Shown: positions 8,394 through 18,086, numbered from the stretch's first letter. The stretch: 64,000 nucleotides of DNA from Hyphomicrobiales bacterium (GCA_900467185.1 UBPA01000009.1:62001-126000); one strand, 5' to 3'. Notes: a model not told the origin generated them from the letters alone. Translations and numbers: made by a program.

Positions 8394-9407
8394 ATGGGAC
8401 TGATGAACACGGCGGACGCCGCGCTCGACGACAAGGCAATCGTCGCTGCAGCCGAGAAGGCGCTGGCCGACATCGCGGTCGTCCGCACGGAAGTCGGCAA
8501 GATCATCTTCGGCCAGGAAAGCGTGGTCGAGCAGACCTTGCTGGCCGTTCTTTCCGGTGGCCACGCGCTGCTGGTCGGCGTGCCCGGCCTTGCCAAGACC
8601 AAGCTCGTGACCACACTCGGCACCGTGCTCGGTCTCGACAGCAACCGCGTGCAGTTCACCCCCGACCTGATGCCGTCCGATATTCTCGGCTCCGAGGTCA
8701 TGGATCAGGACGAGACGGGGCGCCGCTCGTTCCGCTTCGTGCCGGGCCCGATCTTCACCCAGCTGCTGATGGCCGACGAGATCAACCGCGCGAGCCCGCG
8801 CACCCAGTCCGCTCTGCTGCAGGCCATGCAGGAATATCATGTGACCGTCGCCGGGCAGCGCAACAACCTGCCGCGCCCCTTCCATGTGCTCGCGACCCAG
8901 AACCCGCTGGAGCAGGAAGGCACCTATCCCCTGCCGGAAGCCCAGCTCGACCGCTTCCTGATGCAGGTGGATGTCGATTATCCCGAGCTTGCCGCCGAAC
9001 GCCGCATCCTTCTGGAGACGACGGGCACGCACGAAAGCAGCGTCAAGGCGGTGCTGGACGCGCCGCAACTGATGGGCATCCAGAACCTCATCCGCCAGAT
9101 GCCGGTCAGCGAAAGCGTGGTCGATGCCATCCTGACGCTGGTGCGCTCGGCCCGCCCGGGCCATGGCAATGCCGATACGGACCGCCATGTCGCCTGGGGC
9201 CCGGGCCCCCGCGCCGGCCAGTCGCTGATGCTGACCGCCCGCGCCCGCGCGCTCTACGACGGCCGCCTCGCGCCCTCGATCGACGACATCGCGGCACTGG
9301 CCGAACCCGTTCTGCAGCACCGCATGGCGCTGACCTTTGCCGCCCGCGCGGAGGGCATGTCGGTGCGCGACGTCATCGCCGGCCTCGTCAAGACCCTCAA
9401 GGCCTGA
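8394..9407 (+). CDS. MoxR-family AAA+ ATPase
   Basis: 337 residues. Walker A is GVPGLAKTKL near residue 63; Walker B and sensor region are ADEINRASPRTQSALLQAMQ (about residues 127-146); sensor 1 is ATQNPLEQEG. These mark the MoxR class of AAA+ ATPases, proposed to act as chaperones that mature or control partner proteins carrying von Willebrand A or DUF58 domains. It is the first gene of a four-gene operon with DUF58, a BatA/DUF4159 membrane protein and an amidotransferase-like membrane protein. Cytosolic, probably a hexamer. Confidence 0.92.
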   Translation: MGLMNTADAALDDKAIVAAAEKALADIAVVRTEVGKIIFGQESVVEQTLLAVLSGGHALLVGVPGLAKTKLVTTLGTVLGLDSNRVQFTPDLMPSDILGSEVMDQDETGRRSFRFVPGPIFTQLLMADEINRASPRTQSALLQAMQEYHVTVAGQRNNLPRPFHVLATQNPLEQEGTYPLPEAQLDRFLMQVDVDYPELAAERRILLETTGTHESSVKAVLDAPQLMGIQNLIRQMPVSESVVDAILTLVRSARPGHGNADTDRHVAWGPGPRAGQSLMLTARARALYDGRLAPSIDDIAALAEPVLQHRMALTFAARAEGMSVRDVIAGLVKTLKA

Positions 9408-9411
9408 CCGG

Positions 9412-10335
9412 ATGGTGAACGCCGTCGGGCACATCGTCGATCGCACGCCCTCCGGCGAGGTCCTCTCGCGCGCGCAGAGCCGGGCCGCGCTGGTGCCGGA
9501 CTGCATGGTCGAAGCCCGCCGCATCGCCAACACCGTCATTTCCGGCTGGCACGGCCGCCGCCGTCGCGGCATCGGCGAGAATTTCTGGCAGTTCCGGCCC
9601 TATTCGGACGGGGAGAGCTTGTCGCGCATCGACTGGCGCCGCTCCGCCCGCGACGACCACACCTATGTCCGCGACCGGGAATGGGAGGCCGCCCACACGA
9701 TCTGGCTCTGGGCCGACCTGTCGCCCTCGATGATGTACAAGTCCCGCTTCGGCACGGTGTCGAAGGAGAGCCGCGCGCTGGTGCTGATGCTGGCCCTTGC
9801 CGAGATCCTCGCCCGCTCGGGCGAGCGCATCGGCTGCCCCGGCGTGATGGAGCCGGTCTCCGCGCGCAATGCGGCCGAGCGCCTGGCGACCGCGCTGATG
9901 CACAGCGACCTCTCCGCCGGACTGCCGGCCACCGGCATGATCCGCGGCTGGAGCGATCTGGTGCTCATCGGCGATTTCCTCGACCCCGCGCCGGCCATCA
10001 TGGACCGTCTCGGGCCACTCGGACGGCGCGGCATGCGCGGTCATGTCATCGAAGTCGCCGACCCGGCGGAGGAAACCTTTCCCTATGCCGGCCGGACCGA
10101 ATTCACGGACCCCGAGACCGGCGAGAAGCTGACCGCCGGCCGGGCCGAAATCCTGGCGGAGGACTATCGCCGCGCCTATTTCGCGCGGCGCGAGAGCCTT
10201 GGCGAAGGCCTGCGCCACATGGGCTGGACCTTCATCCCCCACCGCACCGACCATCTGGCCTCCGAAGCGCTCGTCTCCGTCCACATGCACCTGTCCGGCA
10301 TGCCCGGGCGCGCCACGCATGGGGGCCAGCTATGA
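9412..10335 (+). CDS. DUF58 domain protein
   Basis: 307 residues from ATG 9412, four bases after moxR. The DUF58 core is clear: RRRGIGENFWQFRPY, then DGESLSRIDWRRSARDD and VRDREWEAAHT (residues about 43-90), followed by a von Willebrand A-like fold with WADLSPSMM in MIDAS-like position (Asp-x-Ser-x-Ser). DUF58 proteins are the usual partners of MoxR ATPases. The gene ends in ATGA, overlapping the start of the next gene, so translation is coupled. No signal peptide, but the partners are membrane proteins. Confidence 0.88.
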   Translation: MVNAVGHIVDRTPSGEVLSRAQSRAALVPDCMVEARRIANTVISGWHGRRRRGIGENFWQFRPYSDGESLSRIDWRRSARDDHTYVRDREWEAAHTIWLWADLSPSMMYKSRFGTVSKESRALVLMLALAEILARSGERIGCPGVMEPVSARNAAERLATALMHSDLSAGLPATGMIRGWSDLVLIGDFLDPAPAIMDRLGPLGRRGMRGHVIEVADPAEETFPYAGRTEFTDPETGEKLTAGRAEILAEDYRRAYFARRESLGEGLRHMGWTFIPHRTDHLASEALVSVHMHLSGMPGRATHGGQL

Positions 10336-13193
10336 GTTTCCTGCCCGTCGTCTTTTCCAGCCCTTTGATGCTGGCGGCGCTGGTCGTGCTGCCTGCGATC
10401 TGGTGGCTGCTGCGGCTGACACCGCCCAAACCCGTCACGGAAGTCTTCCCGCCGTTGCGCATTCTCGCCGGCATCCTGAAGCGTGAGGAAACGCCGTCGA
10501 AGAGCCCCTGGTGGCTGACGGCCCTGCGCATGCTGATGGCCGCGCTGATCATCCTTGCCATCGCCGATCCGGTCGTCAATCCGAGGGTCGGCACGCTGTC
10601 GTCGTCAGGGCCGCTGGCGCTGGTCGTCGACAATGGCTGGGCGACGGCAAATGACTGGGAGCGCCGGGTCCGGACGGCCGATGCCTTGATCACCGAGGCG
10701 GAATCCGCCGACGTCCCCGTCTCGATCGTCTTCTCCGCGGACCGCGAGAACGATGGCGTGCCCGGCACCGCAACGGCCGCCCGTACGCGGCTGGCCGCCG
10801 CCGCCCCGCGCCCGCTGCGCCCGAACCGCGCAGAGGCCGTCGCGGCCCTTCGCACCGGGCTCGACGGCACGCGCCCCGGCACACTCGCCTTCATCAGCGA
10901 CGGCATCGCGTCGGGTGACGACACCGTGATGCGCGATCTCGCAGGCCTGTCGCCGCAGAGCCTGCGGCTGATCGAGGGCGATGGCGGCGATGCGATCGCG
11001 CTGACGGGCGCCGTCAACGAGGCCGATGCCATGCGGATCACCGCGACGCGGCTTGAGAGTGCGGCCCCCCGCACCGTAGCGCTCACCGCCTTCGACACGC
11101 GCGGCCGGGCCATCTCGAACGGCAGTATTGCCTTTGCGGCCGGCGAGGCCACGGCTTCGGGCACGCTGACGGCACCTTTCGAACTGCGCAACGATTTCGC
11201 GCGCATCGGCATCGACGGCCTCGCGACGGCGGGCAGCACCTATCTCCTGGATGACGGCTTTCGCCGCCGCCGCGTGGCGCTTCTGTCGGGCGAGGCGCGC
11301 GACCAGTCGCAACCGCTTCTGTCGCCGCTCTACTACATCAACCGCGCGCTGGCGCCCTATGCGGACCTCGTTCAGCCGACGGAAACCGACCTTGCCGTCG
11401 CGCTGCCGCAGCTTCTCGAGCAGAAGCCGTCCATGGTCATTATGGCCGATATCGGCCGCCTGCCGGAGGATACGACGCCGGCCATGACGCGCTGGATCCA
11501 GAACGGCGGCACGCTGGTACGCTTCGCCGGCCCGCGCCTTGCCGCCGCCCCGGCCGATGACCCGCTGGTGCCGGTGCGCCTGCGTCAGGGCGAGCGCGCA
11601 CTCGGCGGCACCCTCTCCTGGTCCGAGCCGCAGCCGCTTGCGCCCTACCCGGCCACCAGCCCCTTTGCTGGCATGCCGCGCCCGGAAGGCATCACCGTGA
11701 ACCGGCAGGTGCTGGCCGAACCGACCGCCGACCTCTCGCAGCGCACCTGGGCAAGCCTTGCCGACGGCACGCCGCTCGTCACCACGCGCACGCTCGGCGC
11801 GGGTCGCATCGTCCTCTTCCATGTCAGCGCCGAAGCGACATGGTCGAACCTGCCGATTTCGGGCGACTTCGTGGAGATGCTGCGCCGTGTCGTGCAGCTG
11901 TCGCGCAGCGGCGGCGTCACAAGCGAAGGCGGTGCCGCCGCGCAGGCCCTGCCGCCCTATCGCCTGATGAATGCCGATGGCACGCTCGTCACCGAAACCG
12001 GTGGCGCCCGTCCGCTGGAGATCGCCGCCGGCGCCACGCCCGTCGCCGACGGGGAGCATCCGCCGGGCCTCTACGGGTCCGAGGAAGGCTTCGTCGCCCT
12101 CAACCTTCTGCCCCGCGATGCAAGCCTTCGCCCGATCGAAAGCACGGACCTGCCGATGCCCTACACCAGCGAAGCCCTGATCGGCAGCGAGGCCTGGTCG
12201 ATGAAGCCGGCCCTCTTCACCGCCGCCCTGATCCTCCTGCTGGTCGATACGCTGATCGTCCTCTTCATGGCCGGCACGTTCACGCGCACCCGCCGCCTGC
12301 GGACCGCCGCCGCCATGCTGGCGATCGGTCTCGCGGCGCTGGGTGTCGGCATCATGTCACCCCAGCCGGCGCAGGCTCAAGCCGTTCCGCCGACACAAGC
12401 AGCGCCCGCACAAGGCCCCTTCGACGATACACGTCCCGGCGACGACGACATTCTCGGCCACCTCGACAACACGCATCTGGCCTATGTCGTCACCGGTGAA
12501 AGCGAGGTCGACCGGATTTCCGAGCGCGGCCTTGCCGGCCTGACCGAGTTTCTGACCTACCGAACGACGCTCGAGCCCGGTGCGCCCGTCGGCCTCGACA
12601 TTTCAAAGGACGAACTGTCGTTCTACTCGCTGATCTACTGGCCGATTTCCGCCAATGCCGAAATGCCGAGTGCCGCCGCCATCAGCCGCATCGATGCCTA
12701 TATGCGCGCCGGCGGTACCGTGCTGTTCGACACGCGCGACCAGCTCTCGTCCTTGTCGGCCGTGTCCGGTACGAGCCCAAACACCGAGCGCCTGCAGGCC
12801 ATTCTCTCCGATCTCGACATTCCCCCGCTCGAACCCGTGCCGACCGACAACGTGCTGACCAAATCCTTCTACCTACTCTCGTCCTTCCCCGGCCGCTATA
12901 CCGGCAGTCCGCTGTGGATCGAGGCGCAGCCGCAGAGCACAGGCGAGCCATCGGAACGCCCCGCCCGCTCGGGCGACGGCGTCTCGCCGATCATGATCAC
13001 GGGCAACGACATGGCGGGGGCATGGGCGACCGACGACAACGGCGCCCCTCTGCTGCCGACCGTACCGCCGGACGAGATGCAGCGCGAATATGCGTTCCGC
13101 TCGGGCGTCAACATCATGATGTACATGCTCACCGGCAACTACAAGGCCGATCAGGTCCATATCCCGGCGCTGCTCGAACGGCTCGGCCAGTAA
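10332..13193 (+). CDS. BatA-N / DUF4159 membrane protein
   Basis: 953 residues. The N-terminus has the aerotolerance-regulator (BatA) type membrane anchor: one segment at about 7-25, the PPKPVTEVFPPLRIL linker, and a second segment at about 60-80. A large periplasmic-type region follows (about 90-620), then two membrane segments near 630-690 and a C-terminal DUF4159 domain (about 710-950), a glutamine-amidotransferase-like fold that probably lacks catalysis. The family is found with MoxR and DUF58 in many alphaproteobacteria; its role is unproven, probably in the cell envelope. Overlaps the DUF58 gene by 4 bases. Confidence 0.8.
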   Translation: MSFLPVVFSSPLMLAALVVLPAIWWLLRLTPPKPVTEVFPPLRILAGILKREETPSKSPWWLTALRMLMAALIILAIADPVVNPRVGTLSSSGPLALVVDNGWATANDWERRVRTADALITEAESADVPVSIVFSADRENDGVPGTATAARTRLAAAAPRPLRPNRAEAVAALRTGLDGTRPGTLAFISDGIASGDDTVMRDLAGLSPQSLRLIEGDGGDAIALTGAVNEADAMRITATRLESAAPRTVALTAFDTRGRAISNGSIAFAAGEATASGTLTAPFELRNDFARIGIDGLATAGSTYLLDDGFRRRRVALLSGEARDQSQPLLSPLYYINRALAPYADLVQPTETDLAVALPQLLEQKPSMVIMADIGRLPEDTTPAMTRWIQNGGTLVRFAGPRLAAAPADDPLVPVRLRQGERALGGTLSWSEPQPLAPYPATSPFAGMPRPEGITVNRQVLAEPTADLSQRTWASLADGTPLVTTRTLGAGRIVLFHVSAEATWSNLPISGDFVEMLRRVVQLSRSGGVTSEGGAAAQALPPYRLMNADGTLVTETGGARPLEIAAGATPVADGEHPPGLYGSEEGFVALNLLPRDASLRPIESTDLPMPYTSEALIGSEAWSMKPALFTAALILLLVDTLIVLFMAGTFTRTRRLRTAAAMLAIGLAALGVGIMSPQPAQAQAVPPTQAAPAQGPFDDTRPGDDDILGHLDNTHLAYVVTGESEVDRISERGLAGLTEFLTYRTTLEPGAPVGLDISKDELSFYSLIYWPISANAEMPSAAAISRIDAYMRAGGTVLFDTRDQLSSLSAVSGTSPNTERLQAILSDLDIPPLEPVPTDNVLTKSFYLLSSFPGRYTGSPLWIEAQPQSTGEPSERPARSGDGVSPIMITGNDMAGAWATDDNGAPLLPTVPPDEMQREYAFRSGVNIMMYMLTGNYKADQVHIPALLERLGQ

Positions 13194-13203
13194 AGGCCCA
13201 TCG

Positions 13204-15285
13204 ATGACCATCGACTTTTCGCCCCTCGTTCCCCAAGCCGTGCTGATCGCCCTGTCGATCCTCGCTGCCCTTCTGGTCGCCCTGTCGCTGTGGCGCGGCG
13301 TTCGCGGCGCCGTGCTGCGCGCGCTGGCACTGGCCGCCCTCTGCCTTGCGCTCGCAAACCCGGTGTTCTTTCAGGAGGAGCGCGAGCCGCTCTCCACCAT
13401 CGTCGCCGTGGTGGTCGATCGCAGCCAGAGCCAGGATGTGGGACAGGGTGCAGCCAGCCGCCGCGCCATGACCGATCAGGCACTCGCGACGCTGAAGGAG
13501 CGCCTTGCGCGCTTCCCGCAGATCGAACCGCGTATCGTGGAAGCCGCCGATGATGCCGACACCGAAACGCCATCGACGCGCCTGTTCTCGGCTCTCTCCA
13601 ACGCCCTGTCGGACGTGCCCCCGGCCCGCGTCGGCGGCGCCATCTTCATCACCGACGGACAGATCCACGACGTGCCGGACATCAACCAGCCGCTCGGCTT
13701 CGATGCGCCTGTCCATGGCCTCATCACGGGTCAGCCGGACGAGTTCGACCGCCGCATCGAGGTTATCAGCGGCCCGCGCTTCGGCATCGTCGGCGAGGAA
13801 CAGGCCGTCACCTTCCGCGTCATCGATGACGGCCGCACGCCCGCCGGCACGGCCGAGGTCACGGTCAGCCTCAACGGGCAGCAGATCGCCACGCAGCAGG
13901 CCGAGCCGGGCACGGACATTCCGTTCCGCTTTACCGTGCCGCGCGGCGGCAACAATATTCTGGAGTTCGCCGTGGCGCCGCTGGCCGGCGAGGTGACCGA
14001 GGCGAACAACCGCGCCGTTCACGTTCTCGACGGCATCCGCGAGAACCTCCGCGTGCTCCTCGTCTCCGGCGAACCGCATTCCGGCGAGCGGGCCTGGCGC
14101 AACCTCCTGAAGTCGGACGTATCCGTCGATCTGGTGCATTTCACCATTCTGCGCCCCCCGGAAAAGCAGGACGGCACCCCGATCAATGAGCTGTCGCTGA
14201 TCGCCTTCCCCACCCGCGAACTGTTCATCGAGAAGATCAACGAGTTCGACCTGATCATCTTCGACCGCTATCAGCATCGCGGCGTACTGCCGATCATCTA
14301 TTACGACAACATCGCGCAATATGTCGAAAACGGCGGCGCCCTGCTGATCGCCGCCGGCCCGGAACATGCGGGCGCAGACTCGATCGCCACGACGCCCCTC
14401 TCCGCCGTCCTGCCGGCAAGTCCGACCGGGCAGATGAACGACAAGGCCTTTTTTCCCAGACTGACCGACGAGGGCCGGAAGCATCCCGTCACGCGCGGTC
14501 TCGAGGGCGCCAACAGCGAGCCGCCGCATTGGGGCCGCTGGTTCCGCACCGTCGATGTCGATCCGCCGGAGGGACAGACGATCATGCAGGGCGCCGACAA
14601 CAAGCCCCTGCTGGTGCTCAACCGCGTCGGCAAGGGCCGCGTCGCCATGCTTCTGTCCGATCAGGGCTGGCTCTGGGCGCGCGGCTTCGAAGGCGGCGGC
14701 CCCAGCGTGTCGCTCTATCGCCGCATGGCCCACTGGCTGATGCAGGAACCGGCACTGGAAGAGGAGGCGCTGACGGCGCGTGCGAGTGGTCGCACACTGG
14801 AGGTCACCCGCCAGACCATCGCCGGAGACCCGGGTCCCGCGCGCCTGACGCTGCCCTCGGGCGGAACACAGGACGTGCCCCTCACCGAACGCGAACCCGG
14901 TCTCTACCGCGCAGATATCCGCACCGGCGAGACAGGCCTGTTCGAAGTGGCGAACGGCGACCTCACGACGCTCGTCCATGTCGGCAGCGTCGATGCGCCG
15001 GAGTTCAAGGCGACCGTCTCGACCGAGGAGACGCTGGCGCCCTGGGCGGAGAAGACGAAGGGGCTCGTCCAGCGCGTGGCCGACGCCGCCGGTAGCATCG
15101 ACATCCCCGCCATCCTGCCCGTTCGCGGTCCGGTCCGCGTCGCCGATACCGACCGGATGTCGCTGCGTATGACGGATGAGACCGTGCTGAAGGGCGTCAA
15201 CTCGCTGCCGCTCTTCGCCGGTTTCCTCGGCCTCGCCGCGCTGTTGCTCGTGCTCTCCAGCACCTGGTATCGCGAGGGCCGCTAG
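13204..15285 (+). CDS. Large membrane protein with amidotransferase-like domain, MoxR operon
   Basis: 693 residues. Two N-terminal membrane segments (about 12-30 and 37-58) precede a von Willebrand A-like start (AVVVDRSQS, residues 69-77), an Ig-like stretch (AEVTVSLNGQQIATQQ), a class I glutamine-amidotransferase-like domain (about 270-500, with YVENGGALLIAAGPEH) and a final membrane segment before the C-terminal YREGR. No catalytic Cys-His-Glu triad was found in the amidotransferase-like part. It closes the MoxR operon, 10 bases after the DUF4159 gene. Function unknown; probably a periplasm-facing structural or regulatory partner. Confidence 0.75.
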   Translation: MTIDFSPLVPQAVLIALSILAALLVALSLWRGVRGAVLRALALAALCLALANPVFFQEEREPLSTIVAVVVDRSQSQDVGQGAASRRAMTDQALATLKERLARFPQIEPRIVEAADDADTETPSTRLFSALSNALSDVPPARVGGAIFITDGQIHDVPDINQPLGFDAPVHGLITGQPDEFDRRIEVISGPRFGIVGEEQAVTFRVIDDGRTPAGTAEVTVSLNGQQIATQQAEPGTDIPFRFTVPRGGNNILEFAVAPLAGEVTEANNRAVHVLDGIRENLRVLLVSGEPHSGERAWRNLLKSDVSVDLVHFTILRPPEKQDGTPINELSLIAFPTRELFIEKINEFDLIIFDRYQHRGVLPIIYYDNIAQYVENGGALLIAAGPEHAGADSIATTPLSAVLPASPTGQMNDKAFFPRLTDEGRKHPVTRGLEGANSEPPHWGRWFRTVDVDPPEGQTIMQGADNKPLLVLNRVGKGRVAMLLSDQGWLWARGFEGGGPSVSLYRRMAHWLMQEPALEEEALTARASGRTLEVTRQTIAGDPGPARLTLPSGGTQDVPLTEREPGLYRADIRTGETGLFEVANGDLTTLVHVGSVDAPEFKATVSTEETLAPWAEKTKGLVQRVADAAGSIDIPAILPVRGPVRVADTDRMSLRMTDETVLKGVNSLPLFAGFLGLAALLLVLSSTWYREGR

Positions 15286-16148
15286 GTCTTCGGACCCGGT
15301 CCATCGATGAAGGCGAGCACCGCGGCGGCATAGTCGGCCGGATCCTGATAGATCGCCTTGTGACCGACATCCTTGAGCAGAAGGAACTGGGCACCGGGGA
15401 TCGTTCGGGCAATATATTCGGAATGCGCACGGCTCACCGCCTCGTCATGATCCCCGTGCGCGATGAGGGTCGGCACGCGGATGCTCTTCAGCTCGGCTTC
15501 GGAATAATGAGGCTCGGTCTCCCAGAGCCTGGCGATGGCGTCCCGAAACGCCGGATAGTCGTCGGGCGTCGAGGAAAGACGGCGATAGTCCGTCTCGTCA
15601 CGATTGCCGTCGGACTGGTGCAGCGAAAAGCGCGGTTGCGGAAGAAGCCCGTCCGGCGAGACGTTGGCCGCTTGCGCAAAGAGTTTCGTCAGCCGTTCCG
15701 GATGATGCAGGGCGATATCGAGCCCGATGATGCCGCCATCGCTCCAGCCGACGAGCGCCGTCCGCTCGACCTTCAGCGTATCGAGCAGCGCGATATAATC
15801 CTCTGCCATGAGATGATAGGTGAAGGGCGCATCCGTGCGGGTGGAGTGGCCATGTCCCCGGCTGTCGGCGACGATCACCTCATGCGTCTTTGCAAGGATC
15901 GGCACCTGGAAACCCCAGACGTCGGCGCTTCCCATGCCGCCATGGATCAGCAGGATCGGAGACCCCTTCCCCTTGCCGTAGACCGCATAGTACATGCGGA
16001 TGCCGTTGACGGCCGCAAAGCCGCTTTCATCGGCGCGCGGCAGCGGCGGCGGCGGGTTGAAGCGATACCACCGCTCGTCGCCCACGACCCCGAGACAGCC
16101 GAGCGCAAAGACGATGAGCGCGAGCAAGAGACCCTTGAGACCGGACAT
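15282..16148 (-). CDS. Alpha/beta hydrolase, membrane-anchored or secreted
   Basis: 288 residues from ATG 16148. A hydrophobic N-terminus (about 4-22) is a signal or anchor; ALGC there resembles a weak lipobox. The fold motifs are LIHGGMG (oxyanion loop), GWSDGG (nucleophile Ser), GDHDEA (Asp) and VGHKAI (His), so a full catalytic triad is present. Substrate unknown. It converges on the MoxR operon: the stops overlap as CTAG, sharing two bases. A GC-rich, unassigned stretch separates it from the acetyltransferase. Confidence 0.8.
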   Translation of the reverse strand: MSGLKGLLLALIVFALGCLGVVGDERWYRFNPPPPLPRADESGFAAVNGIRMYYAVYGKGKGSPILLIHGGMGSADVWGFQVPILAKTHEVIVADSRGHGHSTRTDAPFTYHLMAEDYIALLDTLKVERTALVGWSDGGIIGLDIALHHPERLTKLFAQAANVSPDGLLPQPRFSLHQSDGNRDETDYRRLSSTPDDYPAFRDAIARLWETEPHYSEAELKSIRVPTLIAHGDHDEAVSRAHSEYIARTIPGAQFLLLKDVGHKAIYQDPADYAAAVLAFIDGPGPKT

Positions 16149-16250
16149 GAACGCGCATCCTCGCTTCGTCCGGCGCGGGATCCGGACAGGCCCCGACACT
16201 ACGCAGCCGATATTGAGGAACGCTTACACCGGGCCCGACAATTGGCGCGA

Positions 16251-16757
16251 TCAGCCGCGCCAGCGGATCTCGCCGGCAAGCCGCGCATGGATGTCGGCGC
16301 CGATCGGAACCACCAGAACCCGCGCCATATCGACCGGACCGGGGAAGGCCAGCGCGCCGCGGGAGACGGGCTCGAAGCCGAGCGGCTGGTAATAGGCAGC
16401 GTCGCCGACGAGGATTACGGCCTCGGAACCCTTCCGCCGCGCGGCCTCCACGGCGATCCGCACCAGTTCGCGCCCGATACCCCTGTTCTTGTGCGAGGGC
16501 CGAACGGCCAGGGGCCCCAGCAGATGGGCGGCGACAGGACCGGCCGAGACCGGCGTCATCCGCACGGAACCGATCGTCTCGCCATCGTCGGCGCAGATGA
16601 AGGACAGGGCGCGATCATGCGGTCCCTGCTCGCGGATGCGGGCGGCGGCGCGCGCAAAGCGGCCGGGCCCGAAGGCTTCCTCATTGATCAGTTCGATAGC
16701 GGCGGCGTGGGAGGCATCTTCCGTCAGATAGACGAGGTCGTGCTTGTGCATGAACAT
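16251..16757 (-). CDS. GNAT-family N-acetyltransferase
   Basis: 168 residues. The acetyl-CoA binding motif A is LGPLAVRPSHKNRGIGREL (about residues 83-101, with the R/Q-x-x-G-x-G/A form RGIG), followed by the motif B region GDAAYYQPLGFEPVS, which resembles the YhbS-like group. The acceptor is unknown. The start could also be the Met at residue 3. It is divergent from the glutathionyl-hydroquinone reductase gene. Confidence 0.85.
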   Translation of the reverse strand: MFMHKHDLVYLTEDASHAAAIELINEEAFGPGRFARAAARIREQGPHDRALSFICADDGETIGSVRMTPVSAGPVAAHLLGPLAVRPSHKNRGIGRELVRIAVEAARRKGSEAVILVGDAAYYQPLGFEPVSRGALAFPGPVDMARVLVVPIGADIHARLAGEIRWRG

Positions 16758-16913
16758 GGGGAAACCCGATTGGCGAACGAAGCATGGGAAACGGCAGCGC
16801 GCGACAGCGCATGCCCGAAAGCATGGTCATCAGCGTCGTCGAGGGTTTCCTGCAAAATGCATGTTCGCGTCTTTCGAGAAAAAGCTGGTGCGCCGATAGC
16901 AGAAAAAAAACGC

Positions 16914-16926
16914 TTCACCAAGTGAA
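16914..16926. promoter_or_regulatory. TTCAC-CAA-GTGAA inverted repeat in a divergent intergenic region
   Basis: Perfect 5-bp arms with a 3-base centre, in an AT-rich patch between the divergent acetyltransferase and glutathionyl-hydroquinone reductase genes. It is a candidate operator for an unknown regulator; no regulator gene is adjacent. Confidence 0.3.
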
Positions 16927-17024
16927 AACGCATCGTTCACCGCGGCATGCCTGTCGGGGCGTTGCCGGTCTCCTATCTTGTGTGGCATCGAGGACACTGG
17001 AAACGACAACGAGGAAACCGATCC

Positions 17025-18008
17025 ATGGGCATGCTGGTCGAGGGCATCTGGCACGACGTCTGGTACGACACCGCAGCGACCAAGGGGCATTTCAAGCGCT
17101 CCGAATCGCAGTTCCGCAACTGGGTGACGGAGGATGGACGTGCGGGCCCGACGGGAAATGCCGGCTTCAAGGCCGAGGCCGGCCGCTACCACCTCTACGT
17201 TTCGCTCGCCTGTCCCTGGGCCCATCGCACGCTGATCTTCCGCGCGCTAAAGGGTCTCGAGGACCTGATCTCGGTGTCCGTGGTCGATTACCTCATGCTG
17301 TCCAAGGGCTGGGAGTTCAAGGACGGCCCCGGCGATACGCAGGACCATCTCTTCGGCGCCAAGGCGCTGTCCGAAATCTACGTCCGCGCCGATCCGACAT
17401 ATTCCGGGCGCGTCACCGTCCCCGTCCTCTGGGACAAGACGCAGAACACACTGGTCTCCAACGAGTCCGCCGATATCATCCGCATGATGAACACCGCCTT
17501 CGATGGGCTGACCGGCTCGACGCTCGACTTCTACCCGGCCGATCTACGCACGGAGATCGACGCGCTCAACGCCCGCATCTACGACACCGTCAACAACGGC
17601 GTCTACAAGGCCGGCTTCGCGACCACGCAGGAGGCCTATGCAGAGAGCGTCAAGCCGCTCTTCGAAACCCTCGACGATCTCGAGACACGGCTGTCGACCC
17701 GGCGCTACCTCACGGGCAACAGTGTGACGGAAGCGGACTGGCGCCTGTTCACGACACTGGTGCGGTTCGACCCGGTCTATGTCGGCCATTTCAAATGCAA
17801 CATCCGCCGCATCGCCGACTATCCCAACCTGCAGGCCTATCTGAAGGACCTATACCAGACGCCCGGCGTGGCCGGCACGGTGGATATGCACCACATCAAG
17901 CACCACTATTACGAGAGCCACAAGACCATCAACCCGACCGGCATCGTGCCAGAGGGTCCACTGCTCGACCTCGACAGTCCGCACGGACGAGAGCGTTTGA
18001 CAGTGTAA
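17025..18008 (+). CDS. Glutathionyl-hydroquinone reductase (Xi-class glutathione transferase)
   Basis: 327 residues, the usual length of this class. The catalytic Cys lies in SLACPWAHRTLIF (about residues 59-71), the CPWA motif of S-glutathionyl-(chloro)hydroquinone reductases (YqjG/ECM4/PcpF), which reduce glutathionyl-hydroquinones using glutathione. A C-terminal helical GST domain follows, with the NPTGIVPEGP tail seen in the family. The start at ATG 17025 (MGMLVEG) fits the family; the frame is open 78 bases further up. Cytosolic. Confidence 0.9.
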   Translation: MGMLVEGIWHDVWYDTAATKGHFKRSESQFRNWVTEDGRAGPTGNAGFKAEAGRYHLYVSLACPWAHRTLIFRALKGLEDLISVSVVDYLMLSKGWEFKDGPGDTQDHLFGAKALSEIYVRADPTYSGRVTVPVLWDKTQNTLVSNESADIIRMMNTAFDGLTGSTLDFYPADLRTEIDALNARIYDTVNNGVYKAGFATTQEAYAESVKPLFETLDDLETRLSTRRYLTGNSVTEADWRLFTTLVRFDPVYVGHFKCNIRRIADYPNLQAYLKDLYQTPGVAGTVDMHHIKHHYYESHKTINPTGIVPEGPLLDLDSPHGRERLTV

Positions 18009-18086
18009 CGTTCTCGCTTCGCCACATTGTGGCAAAAGCGTGCCACCACGGTTAGCTTTTCCCGGGATATGCGCTAGGTAGGACCC

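Noticed and set aside
13129-14979. 616-codon minus-strand frame opposite the MoxR-operon membrane protein
   Set aside because: Third-position GC shadow of the plus-strand gene; composition rich in Arg, Asp and His without a recognisable domain.
13204-15285. Catalytic class I glutamine amidotransferase in the MoxR operon
   Set aside because: The fold resembles one, but I could not find a Cys-His-Glu triad in the expected strands.
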